A stretch of 64,000 bases of DNA from Acaryochloris sp. IP29b_bin.148. GTDB lineage: Bacteria > Cyanobacteriota > Cyanobacteriia > Thermosynechococcales > Thermosynechococcaceae. Of this stretch, positions 34,399 through 43,571 are shown one piece after another. Position 1 is the first letter of the stretch. Every line of letters starts with the position of its first letter. The stretch covers positions 1 to 64,000 of the forward strand of contig NZ_JANQOY010000012.1 in NCBI RefSeq assembly GCF_028285565.1. Reading direction: 5' to 3'. The position numbers and the translations under genes are program-made. The notes beneath the pieces were generated by a model. It did not search any database. It saw nothing but the letters and a program-made list of their open reading frames with translations, and was not told the origin of the DNA.

Positions 34399-36414
34399 CT
34401 AAGGCTTCAAGAGCTTTTGGGATTCTTCACCGGGAGTATAGCGATAGCCATAAGTGCTTTGATCCGAGTCATCCACAATCTGAGGAGTGACCAAAACAAC
34501 CAATTCACTTCTCTGACGAGTATTGTTCTCACGACGGAATAGGCGACCCAGTAAAGGAATATCACCCAGAATGGGCACCTTGGTAACGTCTACTCGATCT
34601 TGGTCTTGAATAATACCTGTCAACACCAAAGTTTGACCATCTCGCAGACGGAGTTTGCCTGTTTCTATGCGACGTTGTTGTAACAGTAGGGCTTCTCCGC
34701 CAAATTGATCTGTAAATTGCTGCCCCGATAAAGAGCTAACTTCAGGAGATAAGCTCAGGGTGACATAACCATTGTCATCAATATGGTCAACATCAATATT
34801 CATGATCACCCCAGCATTTTGGATGATGGGTTTTAAGCTGGATACAGCACCACCGGCTGCGGTCGATTCAGTTTCTGCTTCAAATCCAGAGAACACCTGT
34901 TGAGTTAAGTTAACTTGAGCAGAACTTCCTTCCTGGACGAGTAGGGTAGGATTAGTCAGGATCTTGGCATCTTGGTTGGTGACAGAGACTAACAGATTTC
35001 CCAAAAAAGTTTGAGTCAATGTGACAACATTTTGATTCGCTAGAGCATTACCTGTGCCAAAAACCGCGCCCAGGGTACCATTCTGAATGCCAATGCCTAG
35101 TGAATTATTGGCACGGAATTGTAAATCAGCATTAGAGTTTTTACCTTTTAGCAAGTTAACATCAATAAACTTGACGTTGATCGCTACCTGGCGTTGCCGT
35201 ACATCTAACCGTGTCAAAATTGCTGTAGCCGTTTCCACCTTTTTGGGAGTTCCAATCAGGGTGACAGAGTTCGTCCGCCCTTCTGCAACCACTTCTAACC
35301 CTTCTAACAGGGTAGAGCTACCGGCCTCTCCTGAGCTACTGCCGTTGGCACCATAGGATTCTAAAATTTCCTTAGCGCCCAGTAATTTACTCGTCTCTGT
35401 ACTATCTTTCTTGCGGGTAATCCCTGTGGTGGTGGTTGATGATTCATTTTCAGAGCCAGTTGGGGTAATATTGCCGCCAGTAACCGCCTCAGTTGCAAGT
35501 GAACTCGTTCTTTCAATATTCGCTGTTGCCTTCATCTGGTTAAGGCGAATCGTTCTCACAACTCGGTTTTGAGCATCACCAGGCAGTGTCTTACCGACAA
35601 AAACGGTTTGACCGACTCGGTTGGCTTGCATGCCAGATAAGCGCAAGACGTAGTTGAAGACATCATCTACAGATTCGTTCTCGATGTCTAAGGTAATGGT
35701 AGAAGAAGCAGCCCCTTCCTCTCCATCTCCGCCATCTTCAGCGAAGGCAACGTTGACATTTGCTGCTCTTCCTAGAAGCGTGAGAACTTCGCGAACAGGC
35801 GCTTCACGCAATAATAATTTAGGAATAATTTGATCGCTACCTAAATCGATCCGCTCAGGCTCAACATTGAGTGGCGCAATTGCCATATCACCGACGGGGG
35901 GTGCCTTAGCCCGACTTCTAAAGGGTGGTACAGCGCTCGCCCGAGAGCGAGGATTAGTGGGCTGAGAGGACGTTGCTGTGGCATCGGTGCTGCCGGGTGC
36001 ACCATCAAATTTAATGGCTAATACCCCATCTCGATTATCATTACGAATGGTTTCGGCAATGGGGGCAGCGTGAACCCCTTCCACCGTGATCCTAACGGTA
36101 TCAGGATCCAGTTGACGCACTTCTACAAATTTAATGCCAGGGGCCGGGTCTTTTTGTTGAAACGGACCTGATTCAGACAGGCGGAGGAGTGAATTACTGA
36201 CATCTGAAATGGATGTATTCCCCCGGTTCACAGTAAAGATGGGTGGACGATTGTCGCCCTGAGTGCCCAGGACCAGCTCAAACCCCTTAGATGTGGGATT
36301 CAATTGAACGTTGGTCACTTCAGTTTCGGCAGCCCAGACCGGCTGAATCATTGCCCCGAGAGCGGCGGCTGTGCAGCCCATCACAATTCCAGATTTTCCT
36401 TTGTACCAGTTCAC
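34399..36414 (-). CDS. pilQ: Type IV pilus secretin PilQ
   Basis: This 671-residue outer-membrane secretin has a signal peptide (…AAALGAMIQPVWAAE). Two N-terminal AMIN-type peptidoglycan-binding segments follow (about 30-130: VTNVQLNPTSKGFELVLG). An STN/N0 domain comes next (DQIIPKLLLREAPVREVLTLLGRAANVN), then N1-type repeats, then the secretin core (LVSVTNQDAKILTNPTLLVQEG…VPILGDIPLLGRLFRR). It forms the gate through which the pilus leaves the cell. It is the last gene of a pilM-pilN-pilO-pilQ operon, 79 bases after pilO. No pilP is present, as usual in cyanobacteria. Confidence 0.93.
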   Translation of the reverse strand: MNWYKGKSGIVMGCTAAALGAMIQPVWAAETEVTNVQLNPTSKGFELVLGTQGDNRPPIFTVNRGNTSISDVSNSLLRLSESGPFQQKDPAPGIKFVEVRQLDPDTVRITVEGVHAAPIAETIRNDNRDGVLAIKFDGAPGSTDATATSSQPTNPRSRASAVPPFRSRAKAPPVGDMAIAPLNVEPERIDLGSDQIIPKLLLREAPVREVLTLLGRAANVNVAFAEDGGDGEEGAASSTITLDIENESVDDVFNYVLRLSGMQANRVGQTVFVGKTLPGDAQNRVVRTIRLNQMKATANIERTSSLATEAVTGGNITPTGSENESSTTTTGITRKKDSTETSKLLGAKEILESYGANGSSSGEAGSSTLLEGLEVVAEGRTNSVTLIGTPKKVETATAILTRLDVRQRQVAINVKFIDVNLLKGKNSNADLQFRANNSLGIGIQNGTLGAVFGTGNALANQNVVTLTQTFLGNLLVSVTNQDAKILTNPTLLVQEGSSAQVNLTQQVFSGFEAETESTAAGGAVSSLKPIIQNAGVIMNIDVDHIDDNGYVTLSLSPEVSSLSGQQFTDQFGGEALLLQQRRIETGKLRLRDGQTLVLTGIIQDQDRVDVTKVPILGDIPLLGRLFRRENNTRQRSELVVLVTPQIVDDSDQSTYGYRYTPGEESQKLLKP

Positions 36415-36493
36415 CCTACACTCCTCTGTTGTTCGTTGTAAAAATAATGGATGATGAATGTTTGTCGTCGATTAAGCTGCATGGGGCAGCATA

Positions 36494-37219
36494 TTAATTC
36501 GCCTGCGCCTCAGATTTGGCTTTCGCAGCAGCAGCAGCCTGGGCGGCAGCAGCAGCCTCCTCTGCGCTTAAAGGGACATAAGCATGCAGATTGAAAGTGG
36601 ATTTCACCAGATTACGCGGTTGCCCTGGTTTGTCCGTTTGTTGCAACTCCATAGACAAATCCCGCACAACTAAGACGGTTTGCAGGCGATCAATGGCTTG
36701 CATAATCTGCAGGGTTTGATTGAAGTTTCCTTGAAAGGAAACAGACGTGACTTGTCGCTTAATCTTATTGTTAAGCGGGGCACCCAATGAACTATCTTTG
36801 ACAATGCCAGATGTTTGATAATTCGGCTTGAAGGTTTGTAATTGGGCATTACTAGAGACAATCACCCGGTTTAAATCCAGCAATAATGTGTCTAATGCTT
36901 GCTGATCAGAAAACAACGTACGCACGTCATTATTTTCTCGCTTGGCACGATTGAGTTGAGCAACAATCTCGTCAACTCGCTGGGTGGTTTCTTCTTTTTG
37001 CTCTAGGTCTGTTTTCTTTTGGTCTACAGCTTCCTGGAGTTCCTGGTATTCAGCATACTTAGGGGAAACCAGTTGAGTCCCGACATAGGCGGCTAGACCT
37101 ATGCCCACGACTGCTGCCAAAATTCCTGACACGGTTGGGGTAAAGGTAATCCCAAACAAGGTGGGATAGGAAGGCCCCAATAACTCATCTTCTCGTGCAA
37201 ATCCGCCCGTGGCCGTCAT
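36494..37219 (-). CDS. pilO: Type IV pilus assembly protein PilO
   Basis: This 241-residue inner-membrane protein has one membrane helix (about 24-48), a long coiled coil (about 52-95), a ferredoxin-like periplasmic domain, and an Ala-rich tail (EEAAAAAQAAAAAKAK). It pairs with PilN and links the PilM-bound cytoplasmic machinery to PilQ. It overlaps the pilN stop by 4 bases (ATGA), which indicates translational coupling. Function follows from architecture and position; sequence motifs are weak, as expected for PilO. Confidence 0.9.
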   Translation of the reverse strand: MTATGGFAREDELLGPSYPTLFGITFTPTVSGILAAVVGIGLAAYVGTQLVSPKYAEYQELQEAVDQKKTDLEQKEETTQRVDEIVAQLNRAKRENNDVRTLFSDQQALDTLLLDLNRVIVSSNAQLQTFKPNYQTSGIVKDSSLGAPLNNKIKRQVTSVSFQGNFNQTLQIMQAIDRLQTVLVVRDLSMELQQTDKPGQPRNLVKSTFNLHAYVPLSAEEAAAAAQAAAAAKAKSEAQAN

Positions 37220-37971
37220 GGATTCATTACTCCTTTTTGTTTCAGTACCCCAATTCGTGCAGCTAGACCTGATGCTCCTTTTGCATTTAGAACTTGCAAT
37301 AATTCAGAGGCAGGAACATCGTTAATGGTGGTCTCTAATTGATGCTCGACCAATGAGACTTGGGTTCTGTCGTTCGTTTTGCGCTCTGATGACATTAGTT
37401 GTGTTTGTGCAACTGTCAGAAAAGGAGACTTTCTCAAGGTCAATACAAAGTCGTTGACATCGTTAAAGGAAATCGCATTCCCGGTAATGCTTAACTGAGT
37501 CGGTGCTGATAAGGCGGCTACAGCCTGAGTATTGGGTTTGCCAGCCTGTTGAGGTTGGCTAGGAGGCGTTGCTGCCTTTTGCTGAATCTTTGTGATTTGC
37601 AACGTGGGAGGGACGCGATCGCGGATATCCTGCAACGTTGCCGACCAGGGTTTGATTTGATTAAAAATCGTTGCCAAGGCTTTGGTTTCAGCTTTGACTT
37701 GCTGTTCCTGCGCCTTGAGGCTGTCTACCCTTGAAAGGTCCGGTGCGAGTTGAGCCAGCTCGTCATCGAGTTTCTCTTCTTCCGCTGTGAGCCGCTGATT
37801 CATAAACGTCATCACGCCGAAGCTAACCAAAACGAGTCCGAGTGCTGCGGCACCGACCCCCAATCCAATAAACATCGGTGTTTTATCGTCACTGTCGTAA
37901 CCACTGGCGGCGACAATTTGCTGGCTATACTCTGGGCGATCATTTAATAGGTTGATATCAATTGAATACAT
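37216..37971 (-). CDS. pilN: Type IV pilus assembly protein PilN
   Basis: This protein of about 251 residues starts MYSIDINLLNDRP; the Asn-Leu-Leu-containing N-terminal peptide is the known PilM-binding motif. One membrane helix (about 37-57), a coiled coil (about 58-95) and a periplasmic alpha/beta domain follow. A longer open frame starts at 38010 but would overlap pilM and lacks the family N-terminus. It ends overlapping pilO by 4 bases and starts 4 bases after pilM. Confidence 0.9.
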   Translation of the reverse strand: MYSIDINLLNDRPEYSQQIVAASGYDSDDKTPMFIGLGVGAAALGLVLVSFGVMTFMNQRLTAEEEKLDDELAQLAPDLSRVDSLKAQEQQVKAETKALATIFNQIKPWSATLQDIRDRVPPTLQITKIQQKAATPPSQPQQAGKPNTQAVAALSAPTQLSITGNAISFNDVNDFVLTLRKSPFLTVAQTQLMSSERKTNDRTQVSLVEHQLETTINDVPASELLQVLNAKGASGLAARIGVLKQKGVMNP

Positions 37972-37975
37972 GCAC

Positions 37976-39064
37976 TTATACCTCTCGCATCCCAAGACCC
38001 ATAACAACACTTAAAGCAGGACGTTGTGCCGCTGGGATGCTTTCCGAATTCTGAATACCGAGCGTATTAATGGGGTCGACTAAAGTGGTCGTTAGTCCTA
38101 AACGCTGGGTTAAAAATTCATCAATTTGTCCTAAACTGGCGCCTGGTCCTGAGACAAAGACTTGCGTAATGTCCAGATTCTCACCTTGATTCAAGTAAAA
38201 ATCGATTGAGCGACGTAATTCATCTGATAAGTCGCTTAACATCCTCAAAATTGCAGCAGAGCTGGGATTATTAGCCGTGTTGTCTGTGACATCCAGAGGG
38301 ACCGTCATGCCTTGTAATAAATCTGCACCCATGGCACCCGGTAGGTTCATGGCTCGGCTCAGTGCGTTCTGGAGATGGTGCGTCCCAATCGGTACTTTCC
38401 GATTAAACTGGGGAATCCCATCCATGACGATACTAATTTCTGTGCCGTCAAAATCGATATTAACTAAGGCCACTGCTTCTCCTTCCATAAATTGGAGAAG
38501 CTGGCTTCGTAGGGTTCTAATCAGAGAAAAGCTGCTGACTTCTAGAACTTTAAGATCGAGGCCTGCTTGTTGAAAAACGTTGAGGTAGTTTTCAGTAATG
38601 TCCTTAGGAGTTGCGACTAATAGGACTTCGACCCGCTCAATCCCGTCTTCATCAATGTCTGTTCCCAACCGTTGGAAATCGACATCGGCTTCTTCTCGTG
38701 GGAAGGGAAGATAAATAGCGGCTTCTTGGTTCAAGACCATATCCCGCAGTTCCATTTCATCGAGTTCGGCAGGCAATCGAATCAACCGAATGACGGCTTC
38801 TCCAATGGGGACAGCGCTAATAGCCGTTTTGGCTTTGATTTTGTGTTCAGTAATTCCTTGGCGGATCGCATCGGCAATGGCATCTGGATCGGTGATCCGT
38901 CCGTCTTGAAATGCGCCTTCCGGGATAGGAATAGCGGCAAAGGTGTTGAGGTTTGTCCCTTGCTTTTGCTGCTTGAGTTGAACGATATTCACGCTGTCTG
39001 GGGTTAACTCTACGCCTACCCCCTGATTCGAATTCGAAAACAGACTTTTAAATGAAGTCACCAC
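37976..39064 (-). CDS. pilM: Type IV pilus assembly protein PilM
   Basis: This 362-residue actin-like ATPase docks to the N-terminal peptide of PilN on the cytoplasmic side. Blocks typical of the family are VGVELTPDSVNIVQLKQQ (about 17-34), TAISAVPIGEAVIRLIRLP, MVLNQEAAIYLPFPREEADVDFQ and VNIDFDGTEISIV (second phosphate loop), followed by VFVSGPGASLGQ. It is the first gene of the pil operon. The divergent fumC starts 302 bases upstream. Confidence 0.92.
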   Translation of the reverse strand: MVTSFKSLFSNSNQGVGVELTPDSVNIVQLKQQKQGTNLNTFAAIPIPEGAFQDGRITDPDAIADAIRQGITEHKIKAKTAISAVPIGEAVIRLIRLPAELDEMELRDMVLNQEAAIYLPFPREEADVDFQRLGTDIDEDGIERVEVLLVATPKDITENYLNVFQQAGLDLKVLEVSSFSLIRTLRSQLLQFMEGEAVALVNIDFDGTEISIVMDGIPQFNRKVPIGTHHLQNALSRAMNLPGAMGADLLQGMTVPLDVTDNTANNPSSAAILRMLSDLSDELRRSIDFYLNQGENLDITQVFVSGPGASLGQIDEFLTQRLGLTTTLVDPINTLGIQNSESIPAAQRPALSVVMGLGMREV

Positions 39065-39366
39065 AGGTATGTCCGCTACAGGCTGAATAACAATATGGGC
39101 AAAATATGCAAATCTAAATTTTTGATGCTTGAGGAACAGTTTGATTCTGTTGGGAGGATACCCACTTTTTTGGGCACAATCAACACTTCCCGGTCTGAAA
39201 GACCACTACTCAGATAACATCATTTTAGATCTGGGAGGATGGAGCCAAAATTGAATATTTGAGTTGATTAAATTCCTCCTCTCAGTCAGGATACCCACGT
39301 TTACCGTAAGGTTGTACCATACTCCAAAATTTGCTGACATTTCTCGAAAAAAGGCCAGAACTGCCC
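39065..39366. promoter_or_regulatory. Divergent pilM/fumC promoter region with direct repeats
   Basis: AGGATACCCAC occurs twice in the same direction (39155-39165 and 39288-39298), 133 bases apart. A related GGGAGGATG lies at about 39234-39242. One copy lies nearer pilM, the other nearer fumC, so they could bind a common regulator. No gene is supported in the gap. Confidence 0.35.
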
Positions 39367-40782
39367 ATGTCTACCCCCGCTGAGATCGACAATCAAGTTC
39401 GGATTGAAACCGACAGTATGGGTTCAATTGAGGTGCCGAGCCATCGGTATTGGGGCGCACAAACCCAGCGGTCTTTAATGCATTTTGCGATTGGAGATGA
39501 CCAGATGCCGAGGGCCATGATTCGGGCTTTAGGTCTGGTTAAACAGGCGGCGGCAATGGTGAATCTTTCTCTGGAACGGTTAGCACCAGAGTTAGCAAAT
39601 CTGATGATTGTGGCGGCGACGGAGGTGGTCAAAGGCCAGTGGGATGATCAGTTCCCCTTACGGGTATGGCAGACCGGCAGTGGTACCCAAAGCAATATGA
39701 ATGCCAATGAGGTCATTGCCAATCGAGTGATTGAGCTAGTGGGAGGCACGTTGGGCAGTAAAGTGCCTTGTCATCCCAATGACCATGTCAATCTGTCGCA
39801 GTCGTCCAATGATGTTTTTCCTACAGCGATGCATATTGCGGCCACAGAACAAGTCGTGCATTGCTTAATTCCTCAAGTAACAGTACTTCGAGATGCGCTA
39901 GCGGCTAAGGCTCAGGAATTTGAAAGCATTGTCAAAATTGGCCGCACCCACTTGATGGATGCCGTACCGTTAACCTTGGGACAAGAGTTTTCCGGTTATG
40001 TCACCCAACTCGATCACAATCTAGAGCGGCTTCAAAGTACGCTCCCCCATTTGTATGAATTGGTCTTGGGGGGGACCGCCGTGGGGACTGGACTGAATAC
40101 TCATCCTGAGTTCGCAGAACGGGTTGCTGGTCAGCTAGCGGACTTGACCGATTTGCCTTTTGTGACGGCTGCCAATAAGTTTGCTGGCTTGGCTGCTCAT
40201 GATGCGTTAGTGATGGCCAGTGCTGCCACCAAAACGTTAGCCTGTAGCCTGCTGAAAATTGCTAATGATATTCGATGGCTGGCATCGGGACCGCGGTGTG
40301 GGTTAGGTGAGTTAAGGCTGCCTGCGAATGAGCCAGGGTCATCGATTATGCCGGGTAAGGTCAACCCCACTCAGTGCGAAGCCTTAACGATGGTTTGTGC
40401 CCAGGTGATGGGCAATGATGCGGCCGTTAGTTTTGCGGGCAGTCAGGGTAACCTAGAGCTGAATGTCTTTAAGCCTGTGATTATTCACAATCTCTTACAT
40501 TCGATTCGTCTGTTGGCAGATGCCTGTGGTGCCTTCACCCAGTATCTTGTGGTTGGCATTGAGCCGAACTCGTCTCAAATTCAAGCCTATTTGAATCAGT
40601 CTCTGATGCTGGTGACTGCTTTGACCCCTCGAATTGGATATGATCGCGCGGCGCAAGTGGCCAAGCAAGCCCACCAAACGGGGCAAACATTGCGAGAAGC
40701 TTGTGTTGCCCTGGGCTTTTTAACTGCAGCAGAATTTGACCAATCGGTGCAGCCCGCCCAGATGACTCATCCCACGGGTTAA
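39367..40782 (+). CDS. fumC: Fumarate hydratase class II
   Basis: This protein of about 471 residues hydrates fumarate to malate. It shows [17 protein letters not shown] (about 101-117), the catalytic-His loop [14 protein letters not shown] (about 142-155), [18 protein letters not shown] and the superfamily signature [16 protein letters not shown] (about 325-340). ATG at 39367 ([10 protein letters not shown]) is preferred over the TTG at 39331. It is divergent from pilM and followed after 51 bases by an exported-protein gene. Confidence 0.92.
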   Translation: MSTPAEIDNQVRIETDSMGSIEVPSHRYWGAQTQRSLMHFAIGDDQMPRAMIRALGLVKQAAAMVNLSLERLAPELANLMIVAATEVVKGQWDDQFPLRVWQTGSGTQSNMNANEVIANRVIELVGGTLGSKVPCHPNDHVNLSQSSNDVFPTAMHIAATEQVVHCLIPQVTVLRDALAAKAQEFESIVKIGRTHLMDAVPLTLGQEFSGYVTQLDHNLERLQSTLPHLYELVLGGTAVGTGLNTHPEFAERVAGQLADLTDLPFVTAANKFAGLAAHDALVMASAATKTLACSLLKIANDIRWLASGPRCGLGELRLPANEPGSSIMPGKVNPTQCEALTMVCAQVMGNDAAVSFAGSQGNLELNVFKPVIIHNLLHSIRLLADACGAFTQYLVVGIEPNSSQIQAYLNQSLMLVTALTPRIGYDRAAQVAKQAHQTGQTLREACVALGFLTAAEFDQSVQPAQMTHPTG

Positions 40783-40833
40783 CGGGCGGCACAATCTGGA
40801 CCTTGCCATCATTCACTATTTTTGGTTAATGCT

Positions 40834-41445
40834 ATGACTCAACTTTGGATGTTGCCGACTGCGATCGCAAGCTTATTGGCACTGACGACTCCCCTAGTGC
40901 CGCTCTCCAGCTTGGCCCAGGAAGCGCCAGCCACAGAAACCCAAGCCCGGCGGCAAACCCAGCGACAAACCCACGCTGCCAATGGTCTGATCTTTGAGAC
41001 ACCTAAGGGGTTTTCCGAAGTCAAATCCTTGGGCAATGATACGGTGGGCGTGGTGGCTCAAAAAGGCAGCCGCAAACTCAAAATTCGCATGGCAACGCTG
41101 AATGCTGAGTGGTTAGAACTGCTCAATATGGAAGATGAAGAGTTACTGGGATATGTCAAAACCACTTATCTCAGTATCAATGCCCCGGCTCGTGAATATC
41201 ATCAACGCCGATTTCTGGGACAAACGCTGACCGGAGAGCTGCAATATAAGCGGACGAATCGGGGCTATAACATTGTAGAAATCTATCTAGTGCCCTTGAG
41301 TGATGGCAGTAGGGTGATGCTGGCCCTGGAAGCCGATACCTATTTGCCCTTACCCCATGTTGAACATGCGTTTCGTACGGTATCTCGGACAATGCGGGAA
41401 GATCCAGAATTTCTCAAAGAACTGAAGAAAAAAAAGAAGCGCTAG
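40834..41445 (+). CDS. Exported hypothetical protein
   Basis: This protein of about 203 residues has a signal peptide (MTQLWMLPTAIASLLALTTPLVPLSSLAQ|EA). The mature part contains FETPKGFSEVKSLGNDTVGVVAQKGSRKLKIRMATL and a C-terminal beta section, and ends in a striking run of lysines (KELKKKKKR). ATG at 40834 is chosen over TTG 40822. It may be co-transcribed with fumC. I recognise no family. Confidence 0.65.
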   Translation: MTQLWMLPTAIASLLALTTPLVPLSSLAQEAPATETQARRQTQRQTHAANGLIFETPKGFSEVKSLGNDTVGVVAQKGSRKLKIRMATLNAEWLELLNMEDEELLGYVKTTYLSINAPAREYHQRRFLGQTLTGELQYKRTNRGYNIVEIYLVPLSDGSRVMLALEADTYLPLPHVEHAFRTVSRTMREDPEFLKELKKKKKR

Positions 41446-41718
41446 CTGGCAGCCTGTTCTTGAATTGATTATTCAGAGCTTCTGATCCAGAGCTGTGGTA
41501 CGCCTGAGAGCATCTGGTCACCTGACAACACCAGCGAAAGTTTGATGGAGAGATTGTTGAGCAACCTGTCGCGTATGCCAAACTAATGGTATTCGCGAAG
41601 AGTGGTGACTGGCTCACTGATGCTGCGTATCGTTTTTAAGCAGATCACTCTATCCAAGCGATTCGAAGGTTGGTTTGGCACTGTTAGTGAATCACAGCCA
41701 TAGGCTGGGGAGGCAAAA

Positions 41719-43395
41719 ATGGTGTTCGACTATATTGTAGTTGGCTCTGGAAATGGAGCTTGTGGATTTCTGAGTCGGTATATAGATTCTCAATCCCAGG
41801 GTAAAGTTCTGGTTTTAGAAGAAGGCGAGAATTTCTTCTACAGCAGTGATATTGCCCATCAGCTCAATTGGCTTAAGTCTTTTGCTGAAGGAAAAATCTA
41901 TAAGCTGCATAATGCCCAGACGCCTAATGGCATTCCCATTATTTCTGGGCGGGCTTGCACGATGGGGGGTGGTGGATCGATCAACTACACAATGATCCAT
42001 GAATCCTCGGAATGGTTGTCGGCCCATGTGGGGCAGCCGGTTAACTATTGGCAAGCGTTGAAGCAGTCGTTAAATCAACGATTCAAAAGAGAGGATCCTA
42101 CTAAGGATTTGTCTCCTATCACTGAGCAGGTCTTGCAGGCAGCTGAGCAGGCTGGCTTTCGACAAAGTAAGGACGGATTGGCGAATATTCCCAATCATCC
42201 AGAACAGGACGAAAAGCTCCTCCACCTGTTTCCCACGCTGTTTAATCCCTTTGGTCAGCGCACCCACAGTGGCGTTTCTATTGTCAATTGGTTTGATGAC
42301 CGGATTACGCTCAGAACCCAATGTCGTGTCCAGCAACTAGAGTTTGAGACAACTGATATGGGTGAGTTGCGGTGTTGTGCAGTCCATGCCAGCAATCTAG
42401 TGGAAGAAACGACTGAATCCTTTGCCCTAGCAGAGGAAGGGAAAGTCATTCTTTGCGCGGGAGCAGGCACGCCTCGCTTATTACTGCCCCACAAAGACAA
42501 AATCGGTCAGGGTGAAATCGGTCATCAGGTAAGTGACCATATCCTGTTACCGCTAGGGCTCTACCTCCCCAAGGACGGGATTGATACGACACCCAAGGAT
42601 AATTACGTTCCCGTATTTGCAACGACCTTATGGCGAGAGGATCCCAGTGCGGAAGCAACCGTTTGCACCTTTGACTTCTTTGCGGGGGAATTTGATCGTC
42701 TGATCTTTTTAGTGTCCCATCTGTTTCTTGCCCTCCTGTTACCGAATTGGCTTAAACGGCAGGTGATTAAATATCCCAAGCTCTTCTTTATCACCAAAAA
42801 TGCGGTGCGGATTTTGATTCAGATAGTCGCCTTTTTGATTAATGGGATACGGATTGTATGGAATTGTCTCACCAGGAAACCGAAACATCACGAATTGGAA
42901 CTGGTCACGGCCATCCTCAAGTTCAAACCTCGCTCGGCCGGATATTACGTTGAGGATCAATCACAAATTACGCTAGATTTCTTTGCTCAAGATCCGGACA
43001 CTCGCTTTAACCAGGATAAAGAAGTCGCCAAAACGGTAATCAAGGATCATATGGACTTTTTGAATGCACTGGGCGATCAACCCCATTGGTTGGTGAGAGG
43101 GTTGCTGCGATGCTTGACTCGGATTCCCTACACCCCAGAACAAGTAGAAGACTATGTGGAAACCTATAGTCGCAAATTTCTCTTGACCGAGCAGCATTTA
43201 GCCGGTGGCTGTCTCTATGGCTCAGTCCTGAACCAGGGCTTAGACAACCCCGAAGAGACGGGTAAAGTGGTCGGAACCCATAATGTCCATGTCGCGGACT
43301 TGTCTTCGGTGCCCTTACCCCGTGTAAGTCCGCAAATGACGGCCTATCTTCTGGGCTTTCATGTCGCTGAACAACTGTGTTGCGGGGGACGATAA
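41719..43395 (+). CDS. GMC-type FAD-dependent oxidoreductase with embedded membrane segments
   Basis: This 558-residue flavoprotein starts with the FAD-binding signature DYIVVGSGNGACGFLSRYI (about 4-22). GRACTMGGGGSINYTMIHE (about 77-95) matches the GMC (glucose-methanol-choline oxidoreductase) flavin loop. A late AGGCLYGS…VHVADLSSVPLPRVSPQMTAYLLG block carries the active-site region. Unusually, hydrophobic helices interrupt the substrate domain (about 325-385: LIFLVSHLFLALLLPNWL, AVRILIQIVAFLINGIRIVW), suggesting a membrane-bound enzyme acting on a lipid-like alcohol or sterol. A ribosome-binding GGGGAGG precedes the ATG. Its last 51 coding bases are duplicated just downstream. Confidence 0.8.
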   Translation: MVFDYIVVGSGNGACGFLSRYIDSQSQGKVLVLEEGENFFYSSDIAHQLNWLKSFAEGKIYKLHNAQTPNGIPIISGRACTMGGGGSINYTMIHESSEWLSAHVGQPVNYWQALKQSLNQRFKREDPTKDLSPITEQVLQAAEQAGFRQSKDGLANIPNHPEQDEKLLHLFPTLFNPFGQRTHSGVSIVNWFDDRITLRTQCRVQQLEFETTDMGELRCCAVHASNLVEETTESFALAEEGKVILCAGAGTPRLLLPHKDKIGQGEIGHQVSDHILLPLGLYLPKDGIDTTPKDNYVPVFATTLWREDPSAEATVCTFDFFAGEFDRLIFLVSHLFLALLLPNWLKRQVIKYPKLFFITKNAVRILIQIVAFLINGIRIVWNCLTRKPKHHELELVTAILKFKPRSAGYYVEDQSQITLDFFAQDPDTRFNQDKEVAKTVIKDHMDFLNALGDQPHWLVRGLLRCLTRIPYTPEQVEDYVETYSRKFLLTEQHLAGGCLYGSVLNQGLDNPEETGKVVGTHNVHVADLSSVPLPRVSPQMTAYLLGFHVAEQLCCGGR

Positions 43396-43513
43396 TGGGA
43401 ATGGGGCCGAGTGCTAACTGCATAGCTGCCTATCTTCTGGGCTTTCATGTCGCTGAACAACTGTGTTGCGGGGGACGATAATGGGAATAGGGCCGAGTGC
43501 TAACTGCATAGCT
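43342..43513 (+). repeat. 86-base tandem duplication at the end of the GMC oxidoreductase gene
   Basis: Bases 43342-43427 are repeated directly at 43428-43513 with a single difference (G at 43403, A at 43489). Copy 1 contains the last 17 codons and the stop of the oxidoreductase gene; copy 2 is an untranslated remnant. The near identity points to a recent duplication by slippage or unequal exchange. Confidence 0.95.
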
Positions 43514-43571
43514 AGAACGATTAGTGAGCTACGCTATAGATCCCACTCATACCCTTTCTGGTGGCTACTGT

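Noticed and set aside
41484-41639. Interrupted coding-like stretch upstream of the GMC oxidoreductase gene (37 open codons from 41526, with stops before and after)
   Set aside because: Amino-acid content looks coding-like, and it could be a transposase or other gene remnant, but no family match is possible by eye and two stops interrupt it; too weak to list as a pseudogene.
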